A stretch of 64,000 bases of DNA from Ceratobasidium sp. AG-K (Eukaryota; Basidiomycota; Agaricomycetes; Cantharellales; Ceratobasidiaceae). Both the position numbers and the translations under genes were made by a program. The notes beneath the pieces were generated by a model that was not told the origin of the DNA, ran no database searches, and saw nothing but the letters and a program-made list of their open reading frames with translations. Positions 24,554-36,114 of this stretch are shown piece by piece (within the stretch, counting starts at the first letter, position 1; every line of letters begins with the position of its first letter). The DNA is taken from positions 124,001-188,000 of the forward strand of contig JAWNGF010000003.1 of assembly GCA_037039685.1 (NCBI GenBank), in the 5' to 3' direction.

Positions 24554-25522
24554 TCTCTTTTTTATGCATATGCTTCTCTTGTTATGTCTTGCTGTGTGCC
24601 TTGTAGCATGGTGTATCGCCTCGTGTATGGTATATGCTTGCCTGTCTTGTTGTGGGTATGAAATTGAAAAGTTCTATTCTTTATGCGCTTTGTCTGTCGC
24701 GCATCGATTTTTTGAGTGGCACACCTCGTTTAGAGTCTAAAGGCTGTGGGTTACACATGGACATTTGGACGAACGTCTCGACTCGATAGGCGAGAAATAT
24801 GCTGCCTGAGCTATGTGATTAGGTAATCATGACTATGAAGTCACATGATAGCACTCATGGGTCGTGACCCGTCCCCACCCTACGATCTAACGTTTCCCGA
24901 TCCATCGAGGCTTCATCGCCAAGAACCATTCTATCTTTCTGCCGACGATAGAATATGCTCTCGTAAAACCGGTCTACCATGACCGTCTCGGGCAAAATCG
25001 GGGATCGCCCGATCATTTAGATGACTGCTAGAACCCTCACCACAGCACTTGACCGGTGATTACAGCTTGCCAGAAAAGGGGATTTCAAGTTCTTAATTGA
25101 CGAAGTCTTAGATTATCGCACGATGCATCAAGGCTCCGACCATTCCTTGCATCTACACGACGGCCCTGTCTATCCTTACCGCCTGGGTTAATGGGCGAGT
25201 CGTGATTATGGACCACCTAAAAGGGTGGAATCTGCCCGCCGACTACGCCACCGCAAAATATGTGCTTGTATGCGGACGCGATCTTGTGGAAATTCTTTGT
25301 CGATAAAGGACCTAGGATTTTGGTGTTCTACATGCTACCATTCGCTCGGAATTCAACTCAGGGTCCCCTACTGGTGATTTATGATCTCGGTCAGTTTGCG
25401 TTCGTCTACGGGCTCCTGACCGTTGCAACCCCGGGCGGCTTTGACCATCGACTTCTCACACCCCCGCTCAGTAAATCCATGCCTATTCACTTACTGATCG
25501 CTCGTCTTGTCTTGGATATGTG
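24554..25522. other. Intergenic, no gene recognised
   Basis: About 970 bp. An 89-codon plus-strand frame (25260-25529) overlaps the downstream TATA box and has no recognisable domain, so I do not call it. The rest shows nothing I can name. Confidence 0.45.
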
Positions 25523-25530
25523 TATATAAA
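25523..25530 (+). promoter_or_regulatory. TATA box of the MBL-fold gene
   Basis: TATATAAA 42 bp before the ATG at 25572, a good spacing for a core promoter. Confidence 0.55.
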
Positions 25531-25571
25531 CTGAACCTTGGCATGCTCATTCTGCAATATTCTCATGAACA

Positions 25572-26760
25572 ATGTCTGAACTCGCAGCTCCTTGGCCAGT
25601 CACCCCACCGCCTCTCCACATCCCATTCTCCAATAATATCGTCAATGTCAGCGCTATTCACACTGGGGCGCGAATGACCGGGGTCCCCGTTTCTTTATTT
25701 TTCGAGCCTCATATCAAAGGCCATGATACACTGGACATTCCCTCGTACTCGTTCCTCATCGAGCATGCATCCGGGGATCGGCTACTTTTCGATCTGGGCA
25801 TGTGGAAAAATTGGAAAGACGGAGCCCCAGCAAGTAAGTTGCATCTCGTCATGTAGTTGGACCACTACTAACATGCTTGTCCTAGTCGTCGAAAAGATCA
25901 TCGAAGGCGGGTGGCATATGGACGTACCCAAGGACGTCCCCGATGTCTTGCTCGAACATAACGTGACGCTAGAAAGCATAAACTCTGTCATTTGGTCTCA
26001 TTGGCACTTTGACCACCTCGGCGATCCTTCGGTGTTTCCTCCCACCACCAGCCTCACCGTCGGACCTGGCTTCAAGTCCAGGATGCTCCCCGGCTACCCG
26101 ACAAACCCTGATTCACTCTTGGTCGAAAGCGCCTGGGAGGGTAGGGAGCTTATCGAAGTGCCATTTGACCAAGGTCCTCAGCTCCGTATCGGCCGGTTCC
26201 GTGCATTTGATTACTTTGGCGACGGTAGCTTCTACCTGCTCGACTCTCCCGGCCATGCTGTTGGCCATATATCCGGTCTCGCACGAACTACGCCCGACAC
26301 CTTTCTGCTGCTGGGAGGGGATATCTGTCATCACGGCGGGGAGATGCGTCCAACCCAATACTTGCCGCTACCAGAATTTATCCTCCCTAATCCACTTTCG
26401 AATGTACCACACGCACCTCCTTGCCCAGGCTCACTTTTTGTCGACGTTCATCCTGAACATAGCGCTACCAAGCCCTTTTTCCACTCGGTTGCTGGCGATT
26501 TTACCGATAACTATGCCGAGGCTCAGAGAAGCATTGAGAAACTCGGCGAGGTTGAAGGTCATCCAAATATCTTCACAGTCATCGCCCATGACAGGACGCT
26601 GCTCGACGTACTTGACTTTTTCCCAAAGACATTGAACGACTGGAAGGCTAAGGGGCTGAGGGAACGAGGATTGTGGAAGTTTCTGAAGGACTTTGAGGGA
26701 GCCATCGGCAATGTCGGCGTTGCTCCCGATTCTACGGTCCCTTTGAAGGCTCACCTGTAG
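25572..26760 (+). CDS. Metallo-beta-lactamase-fold hydrolase, lactonase-like
   Basis: Zn-dependent hydrolase of the MBL fold, closest in layout to AttM/AiiA-type lactonases. Two exons (25572-25833 and 25886-26760) give 378 aa. Early strand SYSFLIEHASGDRLLFDLG precedes the metal motif SHWHFDHLGD (HxHxDH). Further ligands are likely in SPGHAVGHISGL (His) and LLLGGDICHHGG (Asp), with a late IAHD motif. No signal peptide is apparent, so it is probably cytosolic. The product could hydrolyse acyl-homoserine or other lactones, or thioesters; the substrate cannot be read from sequence. Convergent with the carbonic anhydrase (stops 299 bp apart). Confidence 0.85.
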
Positions 26761-27059
26761 GTTTCACACATATAATGCTAAGAAGCAATACTGAGTCTGC
26801 ACATAGGTCTCCGGGGGTAGACACATAAGCATTCCTGTGAGGAACGGGATACCATACGATATATATAGTTCTGAACCATTTATGATACGCCTATACGTAT
26901 CGACTAGAGAGGTTAGAAAACAAGGAATCTTTTAAAGAATGAAACGTCTTTCTCAGAAAACTCAGACATAGGGACTAATGAAATCGAAATATCTCTGAAA
27001 CTGTCCTAGATTCAAGTCGTATCTAGACCTAGGGTATAATCGAACCATGTCGAAGTAGC

Positions 27060-28064
27060 TCAAGGATACACGCTCGTCAAGCTGTCGTTTCCGTTTCCGC
27101 CGATGTTGTAAATCCAGCCGGTGACCTTGCTGCCCGCCTTGATGAGCGGGTGGTACTCAATGAGCGCGGTATCGTCGAGAACGGACTCCGTGTAGTTCTA
27201 TCACAGGGACTTAAGTTTATAGCTCGATCCATTTATTTTTGCCTGCTTACCTTCGTGCGGATTGGAAGGAATTCCATCTCATTGACCATAAAGGTTCGGG
27301 AGAGGTCTCCCTTCTTGTAGAAACGTTTACGGATAGTTTCCTCGGACTTGTCGGCTGAAGTCAAAGAGAATAAACAACAAATACTGTTGCAACATCCAGG
27401 ACATACCCATTCCGCAATCGGTATGATGAATTACATGGACTTCGCTGGTTCCAAGGTACTCTTGACTCATAATGACGGAGCGCAAGGCCTCCTTGCTAAA
27501 TGGATGAATGAGTCTTTGCGTCGAGGAATATACTCTGCGGGATCCACTTACGCTCGTCCACCGGCATTGCGGACAATGTATGAGTTAGTCGATGTGAGGC
27601 TGAGTCGATTCAGGATGAGGTCCACGCTAAGCGGTGGGTAAGTAACTGGTTGGTTCAATCCAATTGAATGCACTAACTTGATACGCGGCTATGATGGTAA
27701 AAGACCTTCAGCAAATATCAAGGAAAAGGGCGACGCTTTAGACTTACGTCCATGCAAGTAACTGCATCCCGATTTTGTCAAAAAAAAAAACAGACAAACA
27801 AAAAGGTTATAAGTTCACAATACATCAGCGTAAGAAAGCAGGTGAGAGAACTAACCGACGGCGACCTGGTCCAAAGCGGCAATGTTAACACAGCTATTCC
27901 GGCTATTCACTGTATGATGAGCTTACTTTAGTGCCATCCGCACGGGTCGCCAGCGCTACGTTGTCGTCGTGGGCGTTACTGTGGGCTGCCAGGTGGGCTG
28001 GGGCGGCTGAGGCAAAGAGGGCTAGGGCGAGCATAGAAGCAACGGTGCGCATGTTGAAGAACAT
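27060..28064 (-). CDS. Secreted beta-class carbonic anhydrase (8 exons, two microexons)
   Basis: Interconverts CO2 and bicarbonate. Exons on the minus strand: 28064-27980, 27909-27856, 27761-27748 (14 nt), 27688-27678 (11 nt), 27626-27552, 27495-27407, 27354-27251 and 27197-27060. All junctions are GT-AG and in frame. Product: signal peptide (MRTVASMLALALFASAAPA), QVAVVTCMDPRIN (Zn Cys and the catalytic Asp-Arg dyad, built from the microexons), YIVRNAGGRAKEALRS, VIHHTDCGM (Zn His and Cys), EYHPLIKAGSKVTGWIYNI, end SLTSVYP. All active-site residues are present. The first intron (GTAACG donor) is the least certain. Secretion is inferred. A TTAAATA box lies about 160 bp upstream. Confidence 0.85.
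27678..27761 (-). other. Consecutive 14-nt and 11-nt microexons of the carbonic anhydrase
   Basis: The 14-nt exon (27761-27748) supplies VTCMD and the 11-nt exon (27688-27678) PRIN. Between them is a 59-nt intron (GTAAGT...CATAG). After the second comes GTTAGT...TTAG (51 nt). Skipping the 11-nt exon puts a stop into the downstream frame, so correct inclusion is needed for enzyme. Confidence 0.8.
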
Positions 28065-28486
28065 CCTAGACGTTGGAAGTGAGCTCAGCGAAAACAAGCC
28101 AATAAAACACAGTCCACCCACTTGAGATGGTGGATCGGGCTTTAAGCAGCGGAAACGAGCGGTTACTTGAGTGAAAGTGAGGAAGAAAAGAGGCTTGGTC
28201 TATCGTAGCCGCAACGCCTGAGTATTTAAGCTCTATAGCCTTCTACCTCGACATCGCTATGAATCATTTGCGTAGAGTCAGCAACAATTCTCAGCCTCAG
28301 ATTCGCAGTTTCCAGCGCTTGGACAAGGCGCATACAAGCATCTTGGCGGTCGCGCGCGTTGCGACACACAGCATCGCCAAGAACTTGATTCTCCCCATTA
28401 CTCATGTGTATCACGGAGGTACAAGTTTAAATCGAAAGCACTGATTTAGCACTAAAATTGTATTCAAAACACGTCGTAAATACCGC

Positions 28487-29260
28487 TCAAAGCTTTGCTA
28501 CCTCCTTCTTAGGACTCTTGCCAAGGTTCGCTCGCACCATCCCTTCTTGAGTCAGAACAGCGATCAGGTTGCCCTGTTGTGTGTACTGCGGGGATCTGCC
28601 AACCGAATAGAGGCCCTCAAGCTGGATCTATAATTGGAAACGGTACTCAGCTCATTTGATATCGCAGGCACAAATCAATTCATTCCCTCGAAACCATGCG
28701 ATCGCCTGCCAAGCGAAGAACATTTCATTCAGCGAAGTGCCATAGGAACTGTGTCAATGCTCGTACATCAAGAATTATAATGCATTAAACTTGGTGCTGG
28801 GTGTGCGAATTTCTTGCATTGTGTTAAGAATAGTTGCAATGACTCGCACATTCTCCGCCGTGGCTGTAGGCGTAAGTGGCAAGTTTGGGGTGTCGGATTC
28901 CATGGGCGTAAAGGCATCGCCACTATATTCATATCCCGCAGCAAAGTTTGGCTGGCCCACCGGTCCAATCATGCACTTTGTATTACCCAGCCAAGGAATA
29001 GAAAGGCCCTGACCGAACCAATTCATTTGCTGCACATAGAGGGACTAGAAATGCCCAGTCACCGCTAGTTTCACTGGTAGCCTTGGTACTACCCACATGG
29101 GCTGTGTTTGTCTGCCCAAGCATTGGCCGCGGCATGCCCAGATGCGCCAGTTAGTGATCTTTGGCTTGAGGCTAGCAGGGCGAAGTTTGCGCGTTCCGCG
29201 TATGCGACTGGACTGCTGGCACGGAACCGTTACCAGCCAAGACTTGAAATTATAACTCAC
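28487..29260 (-). CDS. Unidentified spliced gene (partial model)
   Basis: Several minus-strand blocks keep compatible frames and GT-AG borders. One near 29220-29100 reads AYAERANFALLASSQRSL. Another, 29035-28775, contains NWFGQGLSIPWLGNTKCMI and RVIATILNTMQEIRTPS. One near 28740-28680 has SLNEMFFAWQAIAWFRG. The last, 28629-28487, runs IQLEGLYSVGRSPQYTQQG to KSPKKEVAKL and a TGA. I recognise no family. The 5' end is not found and may lie beyond 29300. It could be a real but fast-evolving gene or a decaying one. Confidence 0.35.
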
Positions 29261-29744
29261 ACTTGAGAGTCTGGATTCTCATATGCGTGATATTCCTAAA
29301 ACTAACCTGTTTGGTGAAAATTTCATAATGCTTACCACGTCGCTGGGCACGCAGCCAAGCCCGTCCGGTTACTACCAGTGTACTGACAGTAAATCCTATA
29401 ATGCTAAATTCCTTAGCTGTGATTTGGTAACACGCCAGCTCATTGTTTTACCATAGAAAGACCGGCTTCAAGTTAGGTTTATATTCCAGCGGGCCCTCCG
29501 ATACGGACAAGCTTCGGCCCTTGCGATGATACGCCCAGTTTGGAGGATGTTTAATGAATAGGGGCTCTCGTTGATACGCACTAAAGCCCATGACGACCTA
29601 TAGAAACTCTGTTACGAACGTATAATATTACGATTCGTATTGCAGCTCGTGCAGGTACCGGCCAGAATTTCTGCCGAGCTTACAAGAGCAACGAGTTGGG
29701 AGGATCATATTGGGTACTTGCACTTGTACCATTTAGCCAGACAG

Positions 29745-32174
29745 TTACTTTTCAATGTCCCCCTCCTTGGTAATTCTTCCTCCCCCGGGAACTTGGCGCC
29801 CAATTTCATTTTGCTGTTCTTCAGTCTTGTCCATATGGTGAAAGCATATCCAGAACGCGACACCCGCAATGAACTACGTAGGCACGCAAGTTAGCGCAGT
29901 TTCTGAAGCCCTTGCCATATGACTTACGGCTGCAATACCGCTTCCTGCATACTGGCCCCTCGTTTTGAGCGTGGTTGGCCAGAGGACACTAATAGAGTGT
30001 ACTCACATTCCAAACGAGGTATGGATCGGTACTAACGGGAACCAACGCCCAGGACAGAGCGTTACCGACTGCTGTAGTCATCAAATAGGCGGCCATGACG
30101 ATACTTTTCATGCGTAGTGGTGCCTTATTGTATGCGTACTCAAGCCCAGTAATGCTCGCAAAACTATGTTCCAACTACGTTAATAGTTGCTCGTGTTCGG
30201 GTGGTCAGGACTCACATCTCAGACGCTGCAATCAAAACGTATGCAGGGGTTTGAATCCAAACGTTCAATGTACTAGGAGACTCGCATTCGGTAACAAAGC
30301 GACCACAAGGGTTAGTTCGATAGATGGCGTTTTGTAACACCGACGCGTAGATCATGGCCATGGAACCAAACATAAAGCCAAAAGTGATCCGTTGAATAGG
30401 ACGTACAACCCAGCCGAGACGTCGGAGGCCGGGGTATCTGTTCAATGCTTAGGATAGCAAAGATGACGGTACGATATAACCTACACGACGCGGTCCATTA
30501 GCGGAATAAGGATGATAATTGCGAGCGCATTGATATTCTGTAGTAGGTCGTTTGGTACCCCATTAGTGGTCATGGTTCCAGCCTGGGAAACGATGTTGTT
30601 TGTCATCTGATTGTCTGTCAAAAGACCTTTAGCAGTCGAGTTCGCGTGCTCCTCGTGGCTCGTGCTTACAAGGAACCCAAAACCTAGTGTTTTTATTAGC
30701 AGGGGCATTTATATACGAAACCGCAAACGTACAGCGGATAGAAGGCAAAGATCTTGACCGCATTCATCGTGCGTCTCATCTCATCGACGAAAGCCTAAAG
30801 TTATGAGCGGGACCATTGGGTCAATACTTGATATCGGCGGGCGAGTAAGACATCGTATCACTCACGTCGTCCCAAGTGGGAATGAAGTTACCTCTCGCCT
30901 TGCCGGTGGATCGTTCAATGGCAGCTGGGTTTCTATGAGCCATGTTCGGCCGCACTCTGTCCCACTTGGATGGATCGCGCATTCGACGAAGTGTTTCAGC
31001 CGGATCAATGCTCCATACACCTTTGAAAACGCGGCGAACAAGATGGAAAGCCTCGATATGAATCGACCCTCTTGGTGGGTACTGAATATACCTGCGCCTT
31101 CCAATGAAAAGTACTATGGGGATAATCAAGTAAACAATGGTCGGCTACGCCAGGCTTTTATAAGTAATGATTTCCACAAAGAGTTTAGCTCGCGTACGAT
31201 GAGATAGGCCAACCAAAACCCATAGTGTAGCTCCGTTTCGGTGGTTGCAATCGACCCCAACGATCCAATATTAATCATCTAGTTGATGGGTCAGTGTTAT
31301 CATCGCTGAGTGGCGGAGTATTCACACCAGGTAGAAGTACATAAAAACCCGTTGGATGGTCAAGTTCGGATCGACAATGACCCGCTCGCCATTCGGGAGA
31401 ACCTTGATGACTTCACGCGAATCGGGGATCTGTTCGGCTACTAAAGGAGACACATTTGCCTTAATCGCTCCAGTCGCAAAGCCCATAATGACCAAGCTGA
31501 TAATAAGGCCAGCGTAAGCTCCATTTGGGGAATTTTTGAGGACGGCGGGAGCGGCGGTGCCAACGAGAATAACATGTCCTATTCCTCCAATAAAAGTAAA
31601 GACGAATAGGGTCTTGAGTTTACCCCAGTACTGATTATGGTGCATGAGCACAACTGTCAGTGTAGGTCAAGGAGGCCGTAAACTCTCACCGCGTCAGAAA
31701 GGATCGCGCCTACTATAGGAGTAACGAAAGACAGAAAAGAGAACATAGTTGTCAATCCTGTGGACGCCTGCTGCCCCTTTCCGAGGGCTCCTGGACGGCC
31801 TTCTCCCCCCTTGGGCGGAGCTCCCGTACCTCTACCTCCAGGCGGGAGTGGCCGTTGGCTATAAACACTCGAAATCAGCGATCAAACTGCCGAAGCCCTG
31901 TCCCGACTTACATGTAGTTCACAAATGGCCCAGTGGTTCCATAATATGAAAATCGTTCTCCAAACTCGACTATGACAACCAGCCAGGCCGATATTGGAAT
32001 ATGCCCGGCCACTCGACGGAGGGAAAGTTTCTCCTCTTCAGTAGGGAGGATCACGTTATCGCAGATGGAGTTTGCGTCATGGATCATAGCTAAGTGGACA
32101 CCTTTCTCGTCGGCGGATAGAACCGGAGACGATTGCTCGTGCTTCAATGGCCCTGTATGGTCGTTTCGTGTCAT
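29745..32174 (-). CDS. PTR2: Proton-coupled oligopeptide transporter (POT/PTR2 family)
   Basis: Plasma-membrane proton-driven di/tripeptide importer. Signatures in order: ISAWLVVIVEFGERFSYYG (TM1 with the ExxERFxYY motif), QRPLPPGGRGTG and GLGQ-like GKGQQASTGLTTMF, FIGGIGHVILVG, a TM segment with GFATGAIKANVSPLVAEQ, PLLIKTLGF, the central loop, IPLMDRVV, FGFMFGSMAMIYA, EHSFASITGLEYAYNKAP (C-terminal POT motif) and a short acidic tail ending GDIEK (TAA 29745-29747). About nine exons; all introns are short. The best ATG is 32174 (MTRNDHTG); the frame stays open upstream without an ATG, so an additional 5' exon is possible. No break detected. Confidence 0.87.
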
Positions 32175-32241
32175 ATCTGCCTCAGTGGCAGCAATATCCA
32201 CGGTGGTGTCCCGTAATGCTACAGTCCTAATCAATGTCACT

Positions 32242-33141
32242 AAGATTAAAAATCTTCTGGGAACTTGCCTGCCATCGATGCCGGGGTATTCTCGAGCAAG
32301 TCTCCAACCGTTATTATTATCAACTTCTTATAGCCGTAAGCCTTCTCGTCCGTGGATACTAGAAACACATGCAACCAAGAGCTTCGACCCAATGGCAAGC
32401 GAGAACAGCGGAGCATAGGCTAGCAAGATGCATGTCGTGTATTACAAACGGTACTCAACTAGGCAAACATGCCGAGAAAACCACATGCATCGACGGTAGC
32501 CAAGCACCAAGTCGCTAAAAGTGGAATCGAGAAGCCCAGAAGAATCAGGCCAAGTGGACACGCTGCGTCATCATCACAGCAACACGATCCCTGAGTTCAT
32601 AGAGAGAAACGATCGATAGCACGTATTTTTAGACGGTTATGAACCGATTTACAGTAATGCCTCCTAGAGTATACCGTTCAGGATAACTGGAGTACTGTGA
32701 TTGTGACCCAGGAGTGCGAGTACCAGTGTTGGGCGAACCTCAGGCAGGGCTAAGGTGAATCTTCACGGCGGAAAGCCCGCGCACAGAATAGCAATCAGCC
32801 CGTACTTCGAATTGCCAGACATGTGGAAGCTACGAGCCGGTCACCTGCAATCATGTGATCCGAGGGTAGCGTTCGGCATTGTGTTCCGGCGCTTGATGCC
32901 CGGCTTCGGAGTTGATCGCCAATTCGAGATATGGTTTGCTTGTTTTCTATCAACTTTACTTCCAGATACGAATAGATGTTCCATTCAAAATTTACGCGGC
33001 CTACAGCGTATGTATCGTTATACACTTTGCCGTATATGCGAGCAATCCCGCTCGGGCCCGTCCCTCTACTGTGTCCGAATGAAGAATTCAGTAACAAAGT
33101 GAAATGTATTCAAGTCCCAATAAGAAAGAAAAAACAACTAA
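32242..33141. other. Intergenic; contains duplicated subtilase 3' flank
   Basis: The first half (to about 32800) shows nothing I can name. The segment from about 32810 to 33141 is similar to 38300-38693, the 3' flank of the next subtilase: GTGGAAG, GCAATCATGTGAT, GCATTGT, CCCAATAA.AA and AACTAATTACG in the same order. The gene duplication therefore carried several hundred bp of 3' sequence. Confidence 0.55.
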
Positions 33142-36048
33142 TTACGTCCTCTTGACCACAACAGTAGGCGACGTCCAGATCTCGTAATCTCCCTCATTCG
33201 TAGGGTTACCCGTGACCTTGAGGGCACGGACCAAGATTTTGTATGAACCGTCGAGAATGGCAGTACCGTTGGCAAATGCAGACACTTGGATCGCATAATA
33301 GCCATTATCGTCGGTCGAGTTGGCAGCGCTGTTGCGGGTAACGTAGGCCTCATGGTAGAGCAGCCCAAGGGTTTCGACAGTCGCGAAGGTGCCGTCTGGG
33401 ATCGCTCTACGGTCGGCGAACAGCCTATCCCGGATCGAGCGCTTCGACGGGATCGAGTAGGGCCCGGCCATGGACTCGGAACGCGAGCGACGAACGTTAG
33501 TGGTGACGTTGGTGTTCGTGCCGATCAAGTCAACCTGAAACAGAGGAGTACCGAATACTAAACGATAGAGCAACACAGGCGTATCAGACCCCCTCAAGGT
33601 GTAGTTCGCCGAGCCACCCTCAGGAACTGGATCGCCAGCACGGTCTGTGATCAGCGGAAGCTTGACGCCAAAATGATTGGCGGTATTATCGAGAACTTTG
33701 GCGTCCTTGAGATTGGCGGCGACACCAATATAGGTCGACTGGAGCGTCGAGTTGTCCGAACCGGCAGCTTTAATGTAGCCAGAGTACACGGGGAAGCTCG
33801 ACGCATTCAGGCCGGTCGGGGGTTCGAAGGTTACATTGATGGGAAGGGACCCTCCGGCGGGAACGACGACTTGGTTAGGAACGATCGTTACAGAAGCGGC
33901 GTTGGAAACAAGTGGGACAGGGCCAACTTCAGGAACACGTCAGACGTTGAATCATTGGGATGCAAACAAGCACTCACGGATCGCCTCGATACCGTTGATG
34001 GTATTCGCAGTTCCAGCAGCAACGTGGCTGAGAGTATACGTAACATCATTTTGGCCGCCATTCTTGATCAACAAAGTGTGGACGCCCTTGAAGTACGCGG
34101 TATCGTTCAGGAGGAGTTCTGCAGGGAGAAGGCTACCAGTGTTCTTGATCGCATCGTACACATTGATCAGACCAGCACCCTGGTGACCGGCAGTCTCGAT
34201 GAGCGAGGTGTTGTCTTTAGTTTGCTTGACTGGGACCGCGGTGTTCTCGAAGATCGCACGAGCAGCCATAGCAGTGGCGGCAGTCTTGCCACGGACCTGC
34301 AGCAATAGAGCAGACGATCCAGCGACAAAGGGAGCGGCCATCGAGGTGCCAGAGAACATAGCATAAGAGCCAAGAGTGACGGGATAAGTGGACAGAATCG
34401 AGCCTCCAGGAGCAACTATGGCAGGCTTCAGGTACATGTCGTTGGAAGGACCATAGCTGCCGAACGACGACACTAGCCCACCACCAGGAGCAGGAATGGC
34501 AGTAAGGGAATTGGGAAAGGACACGGTGAGGTTCTGGGGAATTCCCTGTTGGACGAGGAAGACGCCGTCTTGCTGAGAAATGAGTGTGGCGGTGTAGTTG
34601 CCGGTCGTGATGGAGCTGAGAGGTTGGTCAAGGTTGTCGTAGATCAGGAAGTACCTGGCGCCAAAGGCAGCAGCATTGGTTAGCTTGGTCAGGAATGTGC
34701 AAGTTCCACGGCGGATGATGACAAGGTAGTTGGAGAGGTTGGGAGTGGAAGCGGGGAGTGGGTTGCAAGCATCGTCGGTGGCGTTGACGTCGGGTGAGGT
34801 GGCATAGAGAGGAAGGCCGGCTGGGATAGGAATGGGTTCTATTTGGCGGTAATTAATTATCCGTCCGTTCGATACAGTGGCACTCTGAAGCTGCATCACA
34901 GTACTAGCCAAAAATCAGCAGTTTCTCTTGATACACCGTATGTTACTCACTTATTGACACTGCCAACCGAGATGACGTTGAGACCAGTGCCAGGACCAGA
35001 AGCGTACCACGAGCCGTACTTGCCATCGTTATCGGCGGCAACGGTGACGATGATTCCCTGGTCGGCGATCCTGCTGGCAACGACGCTAGAGACGGCCTCA
35101 GTCCACCCGTCTGGACCGCCAAGCGAGAGATTAATGACGTCGTTTCCATCCTGGTAGGCGCGGAGAAGCGCGTCGATGACGATATCGTCGGAAACGAATC
35201 CGTCGCAGCCGAAAACCCGGTAAGCATTGATGCTGGATTCGTAGGCAACTCCCGAGATGTTGTATGGATTGTTGGGATTAGCACCAACGATGCCGGCAAC
35301 GTGCGTACCATGCCCGACACATTGATCTAAAGGCTGCGTGAAGGGTCAGTACGGTCGCAAAATAAAACCAATCATAATTTACATCAGCGTCTGGAATGGG
35401 AGGTGATGTGTTGGGCATTCCAGTGTAGGCGTCACCGACAAAGTCCCAGCCGCCAATGACCTTGTTACCCGGTCCAAACCCTCCACCGAGAGCTGGATGG
35501 GTATAATCGATACCGGTGTCGATAATGCCGACTGTTATTCCCTTCCCAAAGTAGCCCTCGGCGTGGAGCTTGTCGACACCAGTCATAACATGCGTCGAGG
35601 GTGAACCATTTTCAACCGTAGGATCCGCCATATGGACTGGCAGGACATCCTTGCTGACAAGCTTGGGTGTCGGGTGCAGGTAGATGGGCGTAATCGACTG
35701 CACACCGTTGGCTTGCGCGAGTTTGGGCAGATCCTCTCCGCTACCGAGTCTGACAGCGGCGCCAATCAAGAGATGGTCAGAGTACTCCTTGGTCACCTCC
35801 CAGCTTGCACCACGACGACGGAGGTCATGATAAAGTTCTTCATGAGGAGTCGAGAACCCACGTTTGAGGTGGGAGCCAGAAGTAAGTTCGACAATGTATG
35901 ACTACATAATGATTAGGTAAGGTCATATCACAATCGAACGACACACATTGGCGACAATCGCGGCAGTAGAGACATGTTTAATTGACCTGATATCGACAGT
36001 GGCAACAGCAAGCTGAGCGGCAGCGGCCACAACACCGAGGAAGTGCAT
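33142..36048 (-). CDS. Secreted subtilisin-like serine protease 1 (S8, PA domain)
   Basis: Extracellular endoprotease. Signal peptide MHFLGVVAAAAQLAVATV, then an I9 propeptide (SYIVEL, HLKRGFSTPHEELYHDL). Triad: Asp in VGIIDTGIDYTHP, His in GHGTHVAGI, Ser in SGTSMAAPFVAGSSALL. A PA insert (LVIIRRGTCTFLTKLTNAA) lies before the Ser, giving the Vpr/cucumisin-like layout. After the peptidase comes a beta-sandwich tail (DUF1034/Fn3-like) and KRSIRDRLF, a basic site. The oxyanion Asn motif is AADNDG, against AAGNDG in the paralogues. Introns near 35930-35880, 35382-35332, 34945-34903 and 33968-33914. The most diverged full copy. Upstream has the shared CACGTG/AT-box promoter. Confidence 0.9.
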
Positions 36049-36088
36049 GTATGGAGAGGGGAAGCACACCACTCGCAAGCCCTTTGAC

Positions 36089-36114
36089 TTATAATAAACG
36101 GAAGTGTGCACGTG
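36089..36114 (-). promoter_or_regulatory. Proximal promoter of subtilase 1
   Basis: On the minus strand CACGTGCACACTTCC is followed by TTTATTATAA. The CACGTG (36109-36114) is 61 bp before the ATG. Order and spacing match those of subtilases 2 and 3. Confidence 0.55.

Noticed and set aside
27060..28064. Carbonic anhydrase as a frameshifted pseudogene
   Set aside because: A first model lost frame after TCMD. The 11-nt exon at 27678-27688 restores it with good splice sites and adds the expected PR residues.
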